In this document: positions 8,033 to 19,200 of the stretch, one piece after another
Numbering within the stretch: position 1 is the stretch's first letter
Layout of the letters: each line of letters opens with the position of its first letter
Assembly (NCBI GenBank): GCA_946491735.1
Contig: CAMLYK010000003.1
Span: 1-51,705, forward strand
Source: an uncultured Clostridia bacterium
GTDB taxonomy: Bacteria > Bacillota > Clostridia > Christensenellales > UBA1242
Length of the DNA stretch: 51,705 nucleotides
Direction: 5' to 3'
The notes under the pieces: generated by a model
What the model was told of the DNA's origin: nothing
Databases searched by the model: none
The model's input: only the letters and a program-made list of their open reading frames with translations
Position numbers and translations under genes: made by a program

Positions 8033-8938
8033 CTATTTAGAAATATCCTCTATTACTTTTTTAAAATAATCTGGCAAATCAATTTGAAACTGCATTATTT
8101 GTTTGCTCGTTGGATGAACAAAACTAATTTTATAGGCAAATAATAATTGCCCTAATACATTGATATTTTTATCTTCGCCTCCATACAATCTATCTCCAAC
8201 GATTGGATGATTAATTGATTTTAGATGTGCTCTAATTTGATGCGTCCTACCAGTATACAACTTACAATTTAATAAAGTGTAATGGTCATATACTGCATCT
8301 ATTGAAAATTCTGTTTTGCTATATTTACCTATTTTTGACTGATTGAGAATCATTTGTTCTCTATTTTTAGTATTTCGTGTTAGATAGCCTTCTATCACAA
8401 AATTTTGTTTAATTCTTCCCTTGATGAGTGCTTTGTATTCTCTATTCAATGTTTTATCTTTTAATTGATTGCTCAAAATTTTATGTGCATTGTCATTCTT
8501 TGCAACAATCATTAAACCGCCAGTATCTTTATCCAATCTATGAATTATGCCCGGTCGAAGCACTCCATTAATTGTGGACAGATTTTTAATGTGATACATC
8601 AATGCATTTACGAGAGTATGGGATTTTGTTGTAGCACATGGATGAACCACAAGACCGGCTTGCTTATTGATTACTAACAGGTCATCATCTTCATAAATGA
8701 TATTCAGTGGTATATTCTCAGGCTCGGTATTGATTATTTCTATCGGCTTTTCTTCAATGCTGATTCTATCCCCCAATTTTAGTTTGTATCCAGATTTTTT
8801 CTTTTCATCATTTACCAAAATTCTTCCTTCGTCATTCAATGTTTTTAAATAACTGCGGGTGAAATCGGTATGTTCTACCAAAAATAAATCCAATCTGGTA
8901 TCCACCTGCGAATTATCATCAACTATTAGATTTATCAT
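8033..8938 (-). CDS. RluA/RluD-family pseudouridine synthase
   Basis: 301-aa RNA pseudouridine synthase that isomerises uridines in rRNA, or possibly tRNA. An S4 RNA-binding domain occupies about 14-60 (RLDLFLVEH...ILVND). The RluA catalytic core follows, with HRLDKDTGGL and its nucleophile D136, then GRTHQIRAHL. This is the gene called ylyB or rluD next to lspA in other Bacillota; the exact target uridines cannot be read from sequence. The start overlaps lspA by 20 nt and has GGGGAAG upstream, so it is co-translated with lspA. Confidence 0.93.
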   Translation of the reverse strand: MINLIVDDNSQVDTRLDLFLVEHTDFTRSYLKTLNDEGRILVNDEKKKSGYKLKLGDRISIEEKPIEIINTEPENIPLNIIYEDDDLLVINKQAGLVVHPCATTKSHTLVNALMYHIKNLSTINGVLRPGIIHRLDKDTGGLMIVAKNDNAHKILSNQLKDKTLNREYKALIKGRIKQNFVIEGYLTRNTKNREQMILNQSKIGKYSKTEFSIDAVYDHYTLLNCKLYTGRTHQIRAHLKSINHPIVGDRLYGGEDKNINVLGQLLFAYKISFVHPTSKQIMQFQIDLPDYFKKVIEDISK

Positions 8939-9389
8939 TTTTCTTCCCCATAAAAAATAGTATAAATATTGCCATCATGACCGCCCCAATACACAAGAAG
9001 GTATCTGCCAAATTGAATATTGGAAAACTAGGCCAAAAATCTAAAAAAATAAAATCTCGAACATAACCCAAACATAATCTATCAATTAAATTACCTAATG
9101 CTCCACCGACAATAAATCCAAAGGCAATGGAATAAAATATAGATTTGTTCTTCACAAAATAATTAAATATGAAAAGTGCTATTATCATTATGACGCTCAC
9201 AATTATCAATACAATGGTACTATCACTAAACATTCCAAACGCCGCTCCGGTATTGCCATTGTTTGTCGCAATGGAAATCACATTTGGAATGAGATTAAAG
9301 TATTCTACATCAAATAAAAAATGTTTGGTAACAAGATCTATTACCAAAACACCAATTAATGTACAAGCAATTGTAATCCAATTTTTCAT
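8919..9389 (-). CDS. lspA: Lipoprotein signal peptidase II
   Basis: 156-aa inner-membrane aspartyl protease that removes signal peptides from prolipoproteins such as the one at 872-1639. It has four membrane helices and the family motifs NNGNTGAAFG, GNLIDR with catalytic D103, and FNLADT with catalytic D129. ATG 9389 is fixed by an in-frame TAA directly before it. The nearest GGAG is about 14 nt upstream, a poor spacing, so translation may depend on coupling to sepF, which ends 27 nt away. Confidence 0.97.
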   Translation of the reverse strand: MKNWITIACTLIGVLVIDLVTKHFLFDVEYFNLIPNVISIATNNGNTGAAFGMFSDSTIVLIIVSVIMIIALFIFNYFVKNKSIFYSIAFGFIVGGALGNLIDRLCLGYVRDFIFLDFWPSFPIFNLADTFLCIGAVMMAIFILFFMGKKNDKSNS

Positions 9390-9416
9390 TTAATCTAGTA
9401 GCACTCCAATTAAACA

Positions 9417-9857
9417 TTATTCAGGCTTATCCGGACGCAAAATTTTGTGTCCTTCAGGTGTCAGCAAGAAAAGATCTCCATGCCAGCGATGTATACTGCC
9501 GTTCAAACCATAAATTGCACCCGACAAAAAATCGAGAATTCGCATTCTATCCTCGTCAGCAATTCCTTCAAGATTCACAGCGATGGACTGTCCTTGTTTA
9601 AGAAAATCTATTACCTGTTGAATTTCTTTGTGTGTTTTCGGTTCAACCATAATTATATTAGATTCTGGTTGCAATCCAAATGAATTAAAGTTTGTCCCTG
9701 TAGGCATAGTATCAAATGAATTAGTCTCTCCCGCAACACGTTCGTGAAGATTGAAATTAGAATACTTGTCATTTTCTTCAACAGTCTTAGTTTTCTTATC
9801 CTTTTTATCTTTGTCTTCAAAACCCAGTCCGCGCATAACCCAATCAAAAAATCCCAT
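9417..9857 (-). CDS. sepF: Cell division protein SepF
   Basis: 146-aa FtsZ-associated protein that tethers the Z ring to the membrane. ATG 9857 gives the typical amphipathic membrane-binding helix MGFFDWVMRGLGF. An acidic/lysine-rich linker follows, then the SepF core from about 66 (IIMVEPKTHKEIQQVIDFLKQG through RILDFLSGAIYGLNG). AGGTGGA overlaps the stop of the preceding gene, so translation is coupled. Unlike many Bacillota, no ylmG, ylmH or divIVA follows; lspA comes next. Confidence 0.95.
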   Translation of the reverse strand: MGFFDWVMRGLGFEDKDKKDKKTKTVEENDKYSNFNLHERVAGETNSFDTMPTGTNFNSFGLQPESNIIMVEPKTHKEIQQVIDFLKQGQSIAVNLEGIADEDRMRILDFLSGAIYGLNGSIHRWHGDLFLLTPEGHKILRPDKPE

Positions 9858-9864
9858 ATTCCAC

Positions 9865-10110
9865 CTATGAACCAAAAATTTGTTTTTTCAATAAATCATA
9901 TTCAGCATCTGTTGCTATATTGAATTCTTTTACTACACGTTCATAAATCGCAATCACTTCTTTGTTTTGAGTCTTAGATTTGGCTTTTTCCAGCATCTTT
10001 TCAGCCACTTTTATTGCGCCCTTTCTGTCCAAGCGATTGTCAATACCCACAATTGTTTCTATGACGTCCATACATTTATTTTCAAATTCTTCAGTACTTA
10101 ACTCAGCCAT
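9865..10110 (-). CDS. Small helical protein upstream of sepF, unknown
   Basis: 81 aa from ATG 10110, preceded by AGAGGTG. The GTG at 10116 used by the track is part of that ribosome-binding site. The protein is soluble and almost entirely helix-prone, with mixed charge (DVIETIVGIDNRLDRKGAIKVAEKMLEKAK). It ends 7 nt before the sepF ATG and is driven by a near-perfect promoter. It occupies the place where yggS/ylmE often stands in related clusters but is not that family. A division-linked role is inference from position only. Confidence 0.8.
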   Translation of the reverse strand: MAELSTEEFENKCMDVIETIVGIDNRLDRKGAIKVAEKMLEKAKSKTQNKEVIAIYERVVKEFNIATDAEYDLLKKQIFGS

Positions 10111-10128
10111 ATGCACCTCTTTATATAT

Positions 10129-10157
10129 ATTTTAATGATTGCTATCAATTTTGTCAA
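10129..10157 (-). promoter_or_regulatory. Promoter of the sepF-lspA-rluD-type operon
   Basis: On the minus strand, TTGACA (10152-10157), a 17-nt spacer and TAAAAT (10129-10134). Predicted start near 10122, giving a short leader of about 12 nt that includes the ribosome-binding site. Confidence 0.85.
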
Positions 10158-10204
10158 CAATTTCAATAATCTTAAATAATTGTAACATTTTATTTATTTC
10201 TATT

Positions 10205-10240
10205 AAAAAAACAAAAAGTTCGTGAATCACGAACTTTTTA
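10205..10240. terminator. Terminator of the giant surface-protein gene
   Basis: AAAAAGTTCGTG-AAT-CACGAACTTTTT is a perfect 12-bp stem with A- and T-runs on both sides. It lies 6 nt after the stop of the 3697-aa gene and insulates it from the sepF operon. Confidence 0.92.
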
Positions 10241-10245
10241 TTTAA

Positions 10246-13200
10246 CTATGCATTTGGCTTGAGAACAATTATCCTAAATTGCAATGTATATTGAGTTTGC
10301 AAAGGAGTTCCTGTGGTCAAAGTATATAATATTTCTAGCTGATTTGAGTTTGGATTGTCTATAAAATATTGATTTATCATTGCACCATTCAACATTATAT
10401 TCCCTGTGTAATTTCCATCGCTTTGTTCAAATAGAGTCGTATAATTCGTTGAACTTTCCACAATTGAATTGATCAAATTCAAATTTTCTTCACTTAACTC
10501 AACATACTGACCTTCAGCATCTTGAATGTACAGTCCTACCTCACTTCCTGAACCAAGCAAACTGACAGTTAGATTTTCTGCCGTATTGCTAGCAGTTATC
10601 TCAACAAATGGATACAAAGGAAGCTGGAATTCTACATTGAATGTCAAGGTGACTCCACTATAAATAGCTGTATAACTCAAATTCAATAAAGTGACATTAG
10701 GATTTTCATTTTTGTACACTCTCAAAGTGTCTTTTGTTACCGTTATTGTTCTACTATTGATATCGATATTACTGTAATCATTTGTAGAATTTTCAGTCAA
10801 AGATGCTAGTAAACTTTCTGTTCCATTTGCTCCAAATGACGTTTCAGTAAATGCACCACTGACATCATTTTGATATGTAGAGAACTTTCCATTCAAATCA
10901 AGTACTGAATCTACATCCATATAGTTTACTTGGAAGAACCATGACTGGAAGTTTCCGCCGTAGTCCACATTTACAATTCTATCATCTTCTGAAGCTATCG
11001 CATACATTGTTGTCACTAGGTTATACAATTCATCGCCCGAGCCAATATATGTGACTTCATACAATTCGTATGTTCGCTCATTTACTGTAATTGTACCTAT
11101 TTGACTGCCCAATTCATAACTTGTAGCATTGTTTACCCAATTGATTGATGGAGTGTCACTTGATGCATATACTCCGACTACATAATAGTTCAAGTATGAA
11201 GTATTATTGCATTGATTTGCCAAGAACATATCACGCACTCTGAATTGTCCTTTTGCAGTAATTGCATTCGTAGTGGTCAATTTGAATCCATTTGTTCCAT
11301 CATATCCGTCTATATGGATTATTGCATTATTGCTTTCAGACATTACATCCAAATCTGCAATCAATTCATTATTGAACAGTTTATTGTTTGCCACATCGTA
11401 TCTATTTAGATCCGTCCAGTTAGTACTTATATATGGATTTGACAAATTGATACCAAACGTTCCATTAGCATACTGACTAGCCGTTGATGCATTTTCAATA
11501 TATTCTAATACGAAATAGATGCTAGTAACACTGCCTGTAAATCCGTTCATATTGGACAATCTTATACTTGATACTGAATCAATAAAGGTCTTAAACTCGG
11601 TAATGCTGTTATATTCAGTGCTAAATAGTGATCTATTTATCACCTCATTTTGTTGAATACCCGTGCCATAATATACGTTGTCGTACACTAAGGTTCTCGT
11701 TACTGTATAATTTGTTACTTGTGATACGCCTTGCATTATGATTATAGAATAAGCGCTATTAGCTGTTTCAATTCTGATAGTATAGCCGTTTGTTGAAGAA
11801 TAAGTTCCGTCGTCATTTCTTGAATATACTCCAGTATATGCTGACACACTCGTCTCTACATCCATAACAATGTTTCTATTACTATCCAATCTTAATGTAA
11901 ATGTGTTGTCACTTTCGTCTGTATAGACTTCAGCAAAGTAGAACATGTCAACATAATTTCCATTGATCAAATCATTATCAACATCAATAACTGTATATTG
12001 TGCATTAGGACTGATACTAGCATTATTATAGACTTTATATGTTACATAACTAGCGGCAGTTGTTTGATTCAAATATGTAAACTCTATTCTATACGTAACA
12101 TTATAATAATCATAATTTGGTGCGCTAGATTGTGGCACGCTTGGTAGAACAAGAGAAACAGTGTTAGTATTGAATATATTATTGTATGTCGCATCTACCG
12201 CATTAATTTGATCAGCATTTTCAAATACAGAATTGACATTTATAGTTTCAGTGAATGGAGTGATCACATAATTTACTTGTATTCCTTCTAATTCAAATGA
12301 ATTTGTCACATTTGGATTTAAATTTAATTCCCCATGCGTGTTAGACATTACAATACCTGTATCTGCAAAATTCGATGTGCTAGATATCACATTCACACTC
12401 GTACCAGATGTGAAGCCCTCTCCATTAGATTGAACAAGAATGTTGTTTTCTCCATTGACAGAAGGATATTCCAGTGTGATAAATCCTAATACGTTGATAT
12501 TCCAAAGGACTGAATATGTTCCATTTTCTCTGAGATCAATGTCAAGTTGCAAGATTAGCGAACCTGTGAAGTCTTTGTGAATATTGATAGCAAAATTTGT
12601 ACTATCAATTGATACATATTCTGTACCCCAATTAGAAACCTCTGTTATTCTAATGCTTTGAACATCGGTAATTTCATCCAATCCGTCAACAGTGAATAAT
12701 TGTAATTGAAGATCGTATGAATATGTAGTACCGTCATATACAATATTTTGAGTATTATTTCTAACTCGCAAATTTTCTGTGTAATTTAATCCTGTATTAC
12801 CACCAGTATTGCCTATATTATTTGTAGTCAAAATATAATTTGTGTAGAATTCATCTTCTCCAGAGGACATCGATTGACCGTTCACTCTAAAATCGAAGTT
12901 TGGACGCAAATAGAAGTTATATTGTATTGTACCGATATAATATCCATCAGCGTCTGACACTCGGAAGTAAAGCGTCACATTGGCAATTGCTCCAACCGCT
13001 TTTGTCATAATCAAATTTCTTTGGACATCGCCTGAACCAATGCTCTCATAATTAAATATTGCATTATTTGTTTGACTGATATAAACTCTTTCAAACCCTG
13101 TAATTATATAAGAACTAACATTCCCGCTAGTGCCCATAACAAGTTGAGCATTGCTCAATGACAATTCACTCAAGTCTGGCAAATTAGATCTAATAGATAT

Positions 13201-16200
13201 CTTATCAGATAAATCTACTTGCTCGCCTGCATAAATTGTATCATATGAAGTCGAATATGCACTTTCAAGAGTGTAATTATAGAAACGAATTTCTAGTGTC
13301 CTGCCCACAAATTCTGACCCTGAATACACATTAATAAGGTTACCACTATCTCCATACATGGTGAGAGTAAGTGACAATGTGCCAAATGGATCATATCCAA
13401 CCTCTCTTTGCAGACCAACATACAATTGTCTTCCTGAGCCTAATCTTATTGTTATAATTAAACTATTTCCATTGTTGTTAGTCAACACAATTGAATATAC
13501 AATATCATCTGGATAATTGCTGTTTTCTACTCTATCTAATTTTGTCACTTGATAGTTAGAAGTGTTCACACCTTCTACACGAATAGCCAAATTCGTGATA
13601 TAGAATACGCTATTATTTCCATCGAACAATGAAGCAATATGTTCACCAAGCATCACTGTTTGACCATACACGGTATCCGTGTCTCCATAAACGAATGAAC
13701 TGTTTGCAGTAGTATCTGTAATGGTCATTGCAACGTATTCATTATTGCCTATGACGCTATTAGTTTCTATTTGATAATCCAAGCCATCTTTGTACTCACT
13801 ACTGCTCATCAGTTGATATTGATATGTGATATTTGTCAATCCCGCACTGTTTGAAATATACAAGTTTGTCATTCTATTACTATCTACTGAAGTGAATGAA
13901 AGTGTCGGTTCGGTAGCGCTCATATTCATATTGTCGCCAGTAGTAAAATTGATATAATTTGGACTTGACGGATTTGTAAATCCTATATTATAAGGATCAT
14001 AATCAGTGATTTGATTTTCACTTAAATCAACCAATGCAATACGACGCGTATTCAAAATATTGGTATTGGTTGTATCTGATATGTCTGATACATTGCTATC
14101 ATCAATGGTATTAAATAATTCATTATAGATATTTGGAATTATATAACTGTTAATGACATTTTCATGATTAGCACCTTTGACATAGTAAATTGGCAAAATT
14201 GTTGAATATGTCCTAATCGCATTTACATAGAAGTTGACAATTCTATTTGACCCACCTGCTTGATACGATGTGTTAGAGTCGATATCTCGTATTGTGATAT
14301 ATAATATCAATGCCTGATTTTGAGCCGAATGAACGAAGTTGACATCTTCTTCTGCATCGACTGTCTGAATCTTGATACCATCATCATTTTCTGTCAAATT
14401 AATATAATCATCATTTGAGAAAGTAATGTCGAGAACGCTTGCTTTGCTAGTATAAATATTTAGTCCTCCGACATAATATCTAGTCACTCCAGATATATCA
14501 TTAGTGCTAGAATTTATTGTTATTCTACTTCCTGTAGAATTCAAATACAAATTATCTATACCTTCGCTAGTTGATGTCATCGCCGTATCCTGACTTTGTC
14601 CAATGCCCGATTGTGGTTGAGATACATAAAGTCCACTGAGTACGTTAGTTGTAATAGTTCTAGTATATTTAGCATCATTTTCATCTACTATATCATCAAA
14701 CTGTATTACAAATTGAACAGTATAATTTGACGTTGTTTGATCGAATTCGAGATAATGCTTGTCATTGTCAAGGTCGTAGATATATCTCATGCCCATATTG
14801 TTGTCAAATGTTATAATGTTGTCACTGCCCACATCTACTGTACCTTGAGCAAGGTCAATAGTAGCCATTATATCACTCGAATTATCATTTAATATTGACA
14901 AATCCTTATTGTAATTACCTATCAGGGTCGACAAATCTAATCTATTGTCAAAGTAACTATTGATAACCCCTTCATCGTCATTGCTTTGTATAAACTGACC
15001 AACCGTCACAGACACGGCATTTGTGTCAATTCCAATTTGTTCATAAGTATAGTGAACTATAACGACGAATACATTTGAACTATCTCCAATAGTATAGATA
15101 TACTTCACACTAAATTGCAAATCTTCATTATTGACATAACTATTGAATACAACTGTAGTATCATTCAAACTGATAATCAAGTTTCCATTAGAACTTATAG
15201 AATCAGTTGAATAAGTATAGCCATCCTCTCCTTCTACAATTTCAGCAGACCAAACACCTCCATAAGTTATGCCAGAATCTATTCTGTCATTTACATTAGT
15301 GAATGGAATTTCAAATTCTTGAACATCAGTGGTTATAGTTTTGGTATATTGTCCTGTTTCCACGTTATTTATTAATGGAAGCACGACTGCATTTCCTTCT
15401 GCATCTTGACGTACCACTTCTTCATAAATTGGCAGTACATAGACTTCAAGATTACCCAAATACAATCTCGTATTGCTAGAATTCAAAATCATACCTATTT
15501 TTAGATATGTATAATTGTCGATTGCTGGCAAACTTTCTTCATCAATCTTTGAATGTGTACTATAATCAACCAATTCAAACTCACCTTCGAGCATATCTGC
15601 TTCTAATAAATAGAAATCAACATTTGAATAATTAATATTTGCACCAAAGTTGTTTGCAAAGAAATTAGTATCAATGCTATAACCTAAGAATGTTCCATTT
15701 TCTGTATTGATATAATTTGATTCAGATTGATTGCCCACTGAATTGAATACAAAACTGTTTGTATAATCTACGTTATTATAACTTGTAAATAATTGATTGT
15801 ACAAGTATACAAAATAGTATCCTACACTACCAGATTCGGAAGTAATTTTGAAAATAAAATATCCATAATTTCCGCTGGCAAATGTGATATCTTCATTGAA
15901 TGTTATCGTATTATCTTGCTCATTGATTACTATTTTGCCACTATTATAATAATTTCTTATAATCGCATTATTTTGATATGCTATCAATTCAATATCAAAA
16001 TCTGCACCAGACAAGACATTATTATTGATTTGGTCATAAATTACAACACGTCTGATAGATTGATTTTCATCATAATCCATATCAATGGTCTGATTTATAT
16101 TCACTGGCTCAAAATAGTAAGGAACTCCATCTATTGTCTGAATAGTGATTGTATATACATTTTCTCCTTGAACCTGAACACCTAATAGATTATTAGCATC

Positions 16201-19200
16201 AGTTTGAGCATCCTCTCCAACGAACACAAAATTAGAGGTCCTGCCTGTCAATGTGCTATCCTGATATGGTGATGAGATGAGAACACTTTGTCTATTATAT
16301 ATACTTATAGTACGTGTGAATGTATATGTTATTCCATCATTATATGTGATAGTATATGTCACATTCACAGTCTCGCTATTTCCATTAAACTCGCTGGTAT
16401 ATGCGTGTGCTCCATAGTTGGTCACTCCGATGTACCCACTGCCCAAGAATGAAGTGTTTGTAAACAAACTTTCATCATCAACAGCAGTGACTATCATAGA
16501 ACTAATCAAATAACTATCAATATCTAAATCAACTAATAATGACTCTAAATCATATAGATCATTCAACAAATCAACAGAAGTTGAAGCCCCTGAATAAATT
16601 GTTGCATCAATCTCATCTGGAGCAAGCGGAGTCAAACGAATTGCAAAGGCATCAGTTTCTGATGTCGTATAGATTAATCTTCTGGTTACACCGCCATTTT
16701 CATAAGTAAATGTAAATGTCAATACAACATCATTTCGAACTCCGTTCAAGTTTGTAATCAATTTGAATGTATTGTTATCTACAGTGAATTCAAGGTCAGA
16801 ATAATTTGATTGAATGCTAGTTAAACTGTAGTCTGCATTATTCAATATTGATATGAATGACTGATAACTTATATTAGACATTATAGTATAAACATTGTCC
16901 GAATAATCAGGGAAATTGTCTCCTTGCGTTTCTCTACTGATTTCATATCTATTGTATAGGACAACATCAGTATTCAACAATTCTAGATTTCTAGTGACGC
17001 TTCCCACATCATATCTGTAATACACGGTGACGTTCTCTGTGATTTCTTCTCCTATATTTTCAAGCCATGCGACAGTGAAATTCGCATCAGCTGAATTCAT
17101 GCTGATCAAAGAATTGTCAATTAATCCTAAAGATAAATTAGAATACAACACGCTGGCATCTTCCAGATCAGTCTCTGAATAGATCGCTCCGCTACCTTGT
17201 CCATATACTTTGCCTACAGTTGTATAACTCATAAGGGTGACGAAATCACTCAAAGCATGTGTATCTCCTGCGCTAAATCTTGGAGTTATATCTTCAAAAT
17301 TCGAATTGATTCTAGCTACAACGTTAGGAACAATATTTATAGTGTAAGAATCTAATTGTCTACCACTATAATAGAATGTGAACACGTATGATCCCACTTC
17401 TTCAAAGACGAACTCTGAATTGTTGATAGTGCCCATATATTGTTCGCCATTGATTGCTAATTGTGCAGTAATTTCCGTACCGCCCATTGAATTTTTTATT
17501 TTGAATACTGGCTCATTGCTCGTATCGCCCGTTTCGCTCACTTCGTATATGAATACAGACGTACCTTGATAATAATTGCTCCAATTAGAATTCAAATTAA
17601 TTTCTATGCTTGAAGTAAACGTCAATGCAAAAGAGACAGTTTCACATGCCTTGACATCTATATCAAAACTAATAATCAATTCCGCATACATGTAACTTAT
17701 GCGATTGAATGTCCAACCCGATTCGTTACCCACTATTTCCAGCACTGTCTGATCATCGCTTGTTACAATATTAAATCCAGAACTTGTAGCCTCAACAGAC
17801 AAATCTCTATCTCCACCGAATTGAATGACTGAGACATTTTCAAGTGTTACATTCGTACTGTTGATAGCTAATTCAACGTTATTTCCATTATTATTGTATG
17901 TATAATCAATAAATGTATCTAGGCTGACAGAAGGTAGATCCGTAGTTGCCTCACCCGTACCATCGACAAAACTCAAATTGAATCTACTATCACCTAAATT
18001 CATTTCCTCAGTCTCTATAATTACAGCAAAATATCTGATGATATCATCACAACTCACTGACAATACTGCACTGCCAATTTTGTTGACAGCAATATTGACA
18101 TTGCCACTTGAGTTGATGTCAAAAATGCTAGGTGAATTTGAGGCATAAGATAGATTGTGTGAAATTCCATTTATAATCGGATTGACTAAAAATCCTCCCA
18201 ATTCATTTGTAGTAACAGTTGAAGTCAAATTGAACAATTTTGTATATATTTCATCGTCAACAAGTTCAATTTCCACATCTCTATGAACGATATAATATGT
18301 ATACGTGAAATCATTTGCATCCAAATCATATCCAATTTGTACTCTTATATAGAAATCAGGCAAAGTAGATGTTGGTAATGCGGTTTCTGGGCTGTCGTAT
18401 AGTTGTACATTATATACATTGTTATTTCCACTGTCATCTGTTCCGTTAATATAGGTAAAATAAATATCTGTTGCGGCGGTGCTTTCAATATAGATTTTAT
18501 CAGATACAATTTCTATACCATTATATAAGAATACTATCCTCAAGTAAGAATCAGGATTAGACAATGCACTTGAGCATGAATAGCTTAATTGAAGGTTGCC
18601 ATCAGTGAAAGTCAAACTATTAAAATCTATTGCATCAGAATTCGTTGACATCAATTGATCGGTTGATGAGTATAGATATACTCTCATATTGTCGCCAGTA
18701 TTGATGTCAAGCACTCCAGTATTGTACAAGTCTTGTAACATATTTGTGACATTAGAACTCAAAGTCCATGTGTGCCTATCCGTATTCTCAACTACGTGAA
18801 TATTTCCATCTATTATGTTGACGAAAGCATCTGTGCCTCCAATTTCTTCTCCGTCAATGCTGAAAGCATTATAATCATAGTTTATCTGATCAGTCAAAAT
18901 GTTGTAACTAACATTGATTGTAACACGTCTAGCATCGGATATGAAACTGTTCACCACTTCTGCCACCGGGTCCAAGGTCTGTGTTTGACTCCTATTGCCT
19001 AGACAGACATCCTGACCATCTCTAGTTAATGAAACAAATTCACACACGTAATCTAAATTGCCGTTTGCACCTTGAACTGTCACAACCAAATTATTATTTT
19101 CTATTCTAAAATCTGTGATATTTAGAGTCACATCTTCAGATGTCACGACTTGCTCGCCGTCTATCCAGCTCAAATTCACATATTTAGTTTCAAATTCTCC

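Noticed and set aside
15793-16185. 130-aa plus-strand ORF inside the giant gene
   Set aside because: Antisense shadow of a long real frame; composition is dominated by Ile/Tyr from AT-rich codons and there is no start signal.
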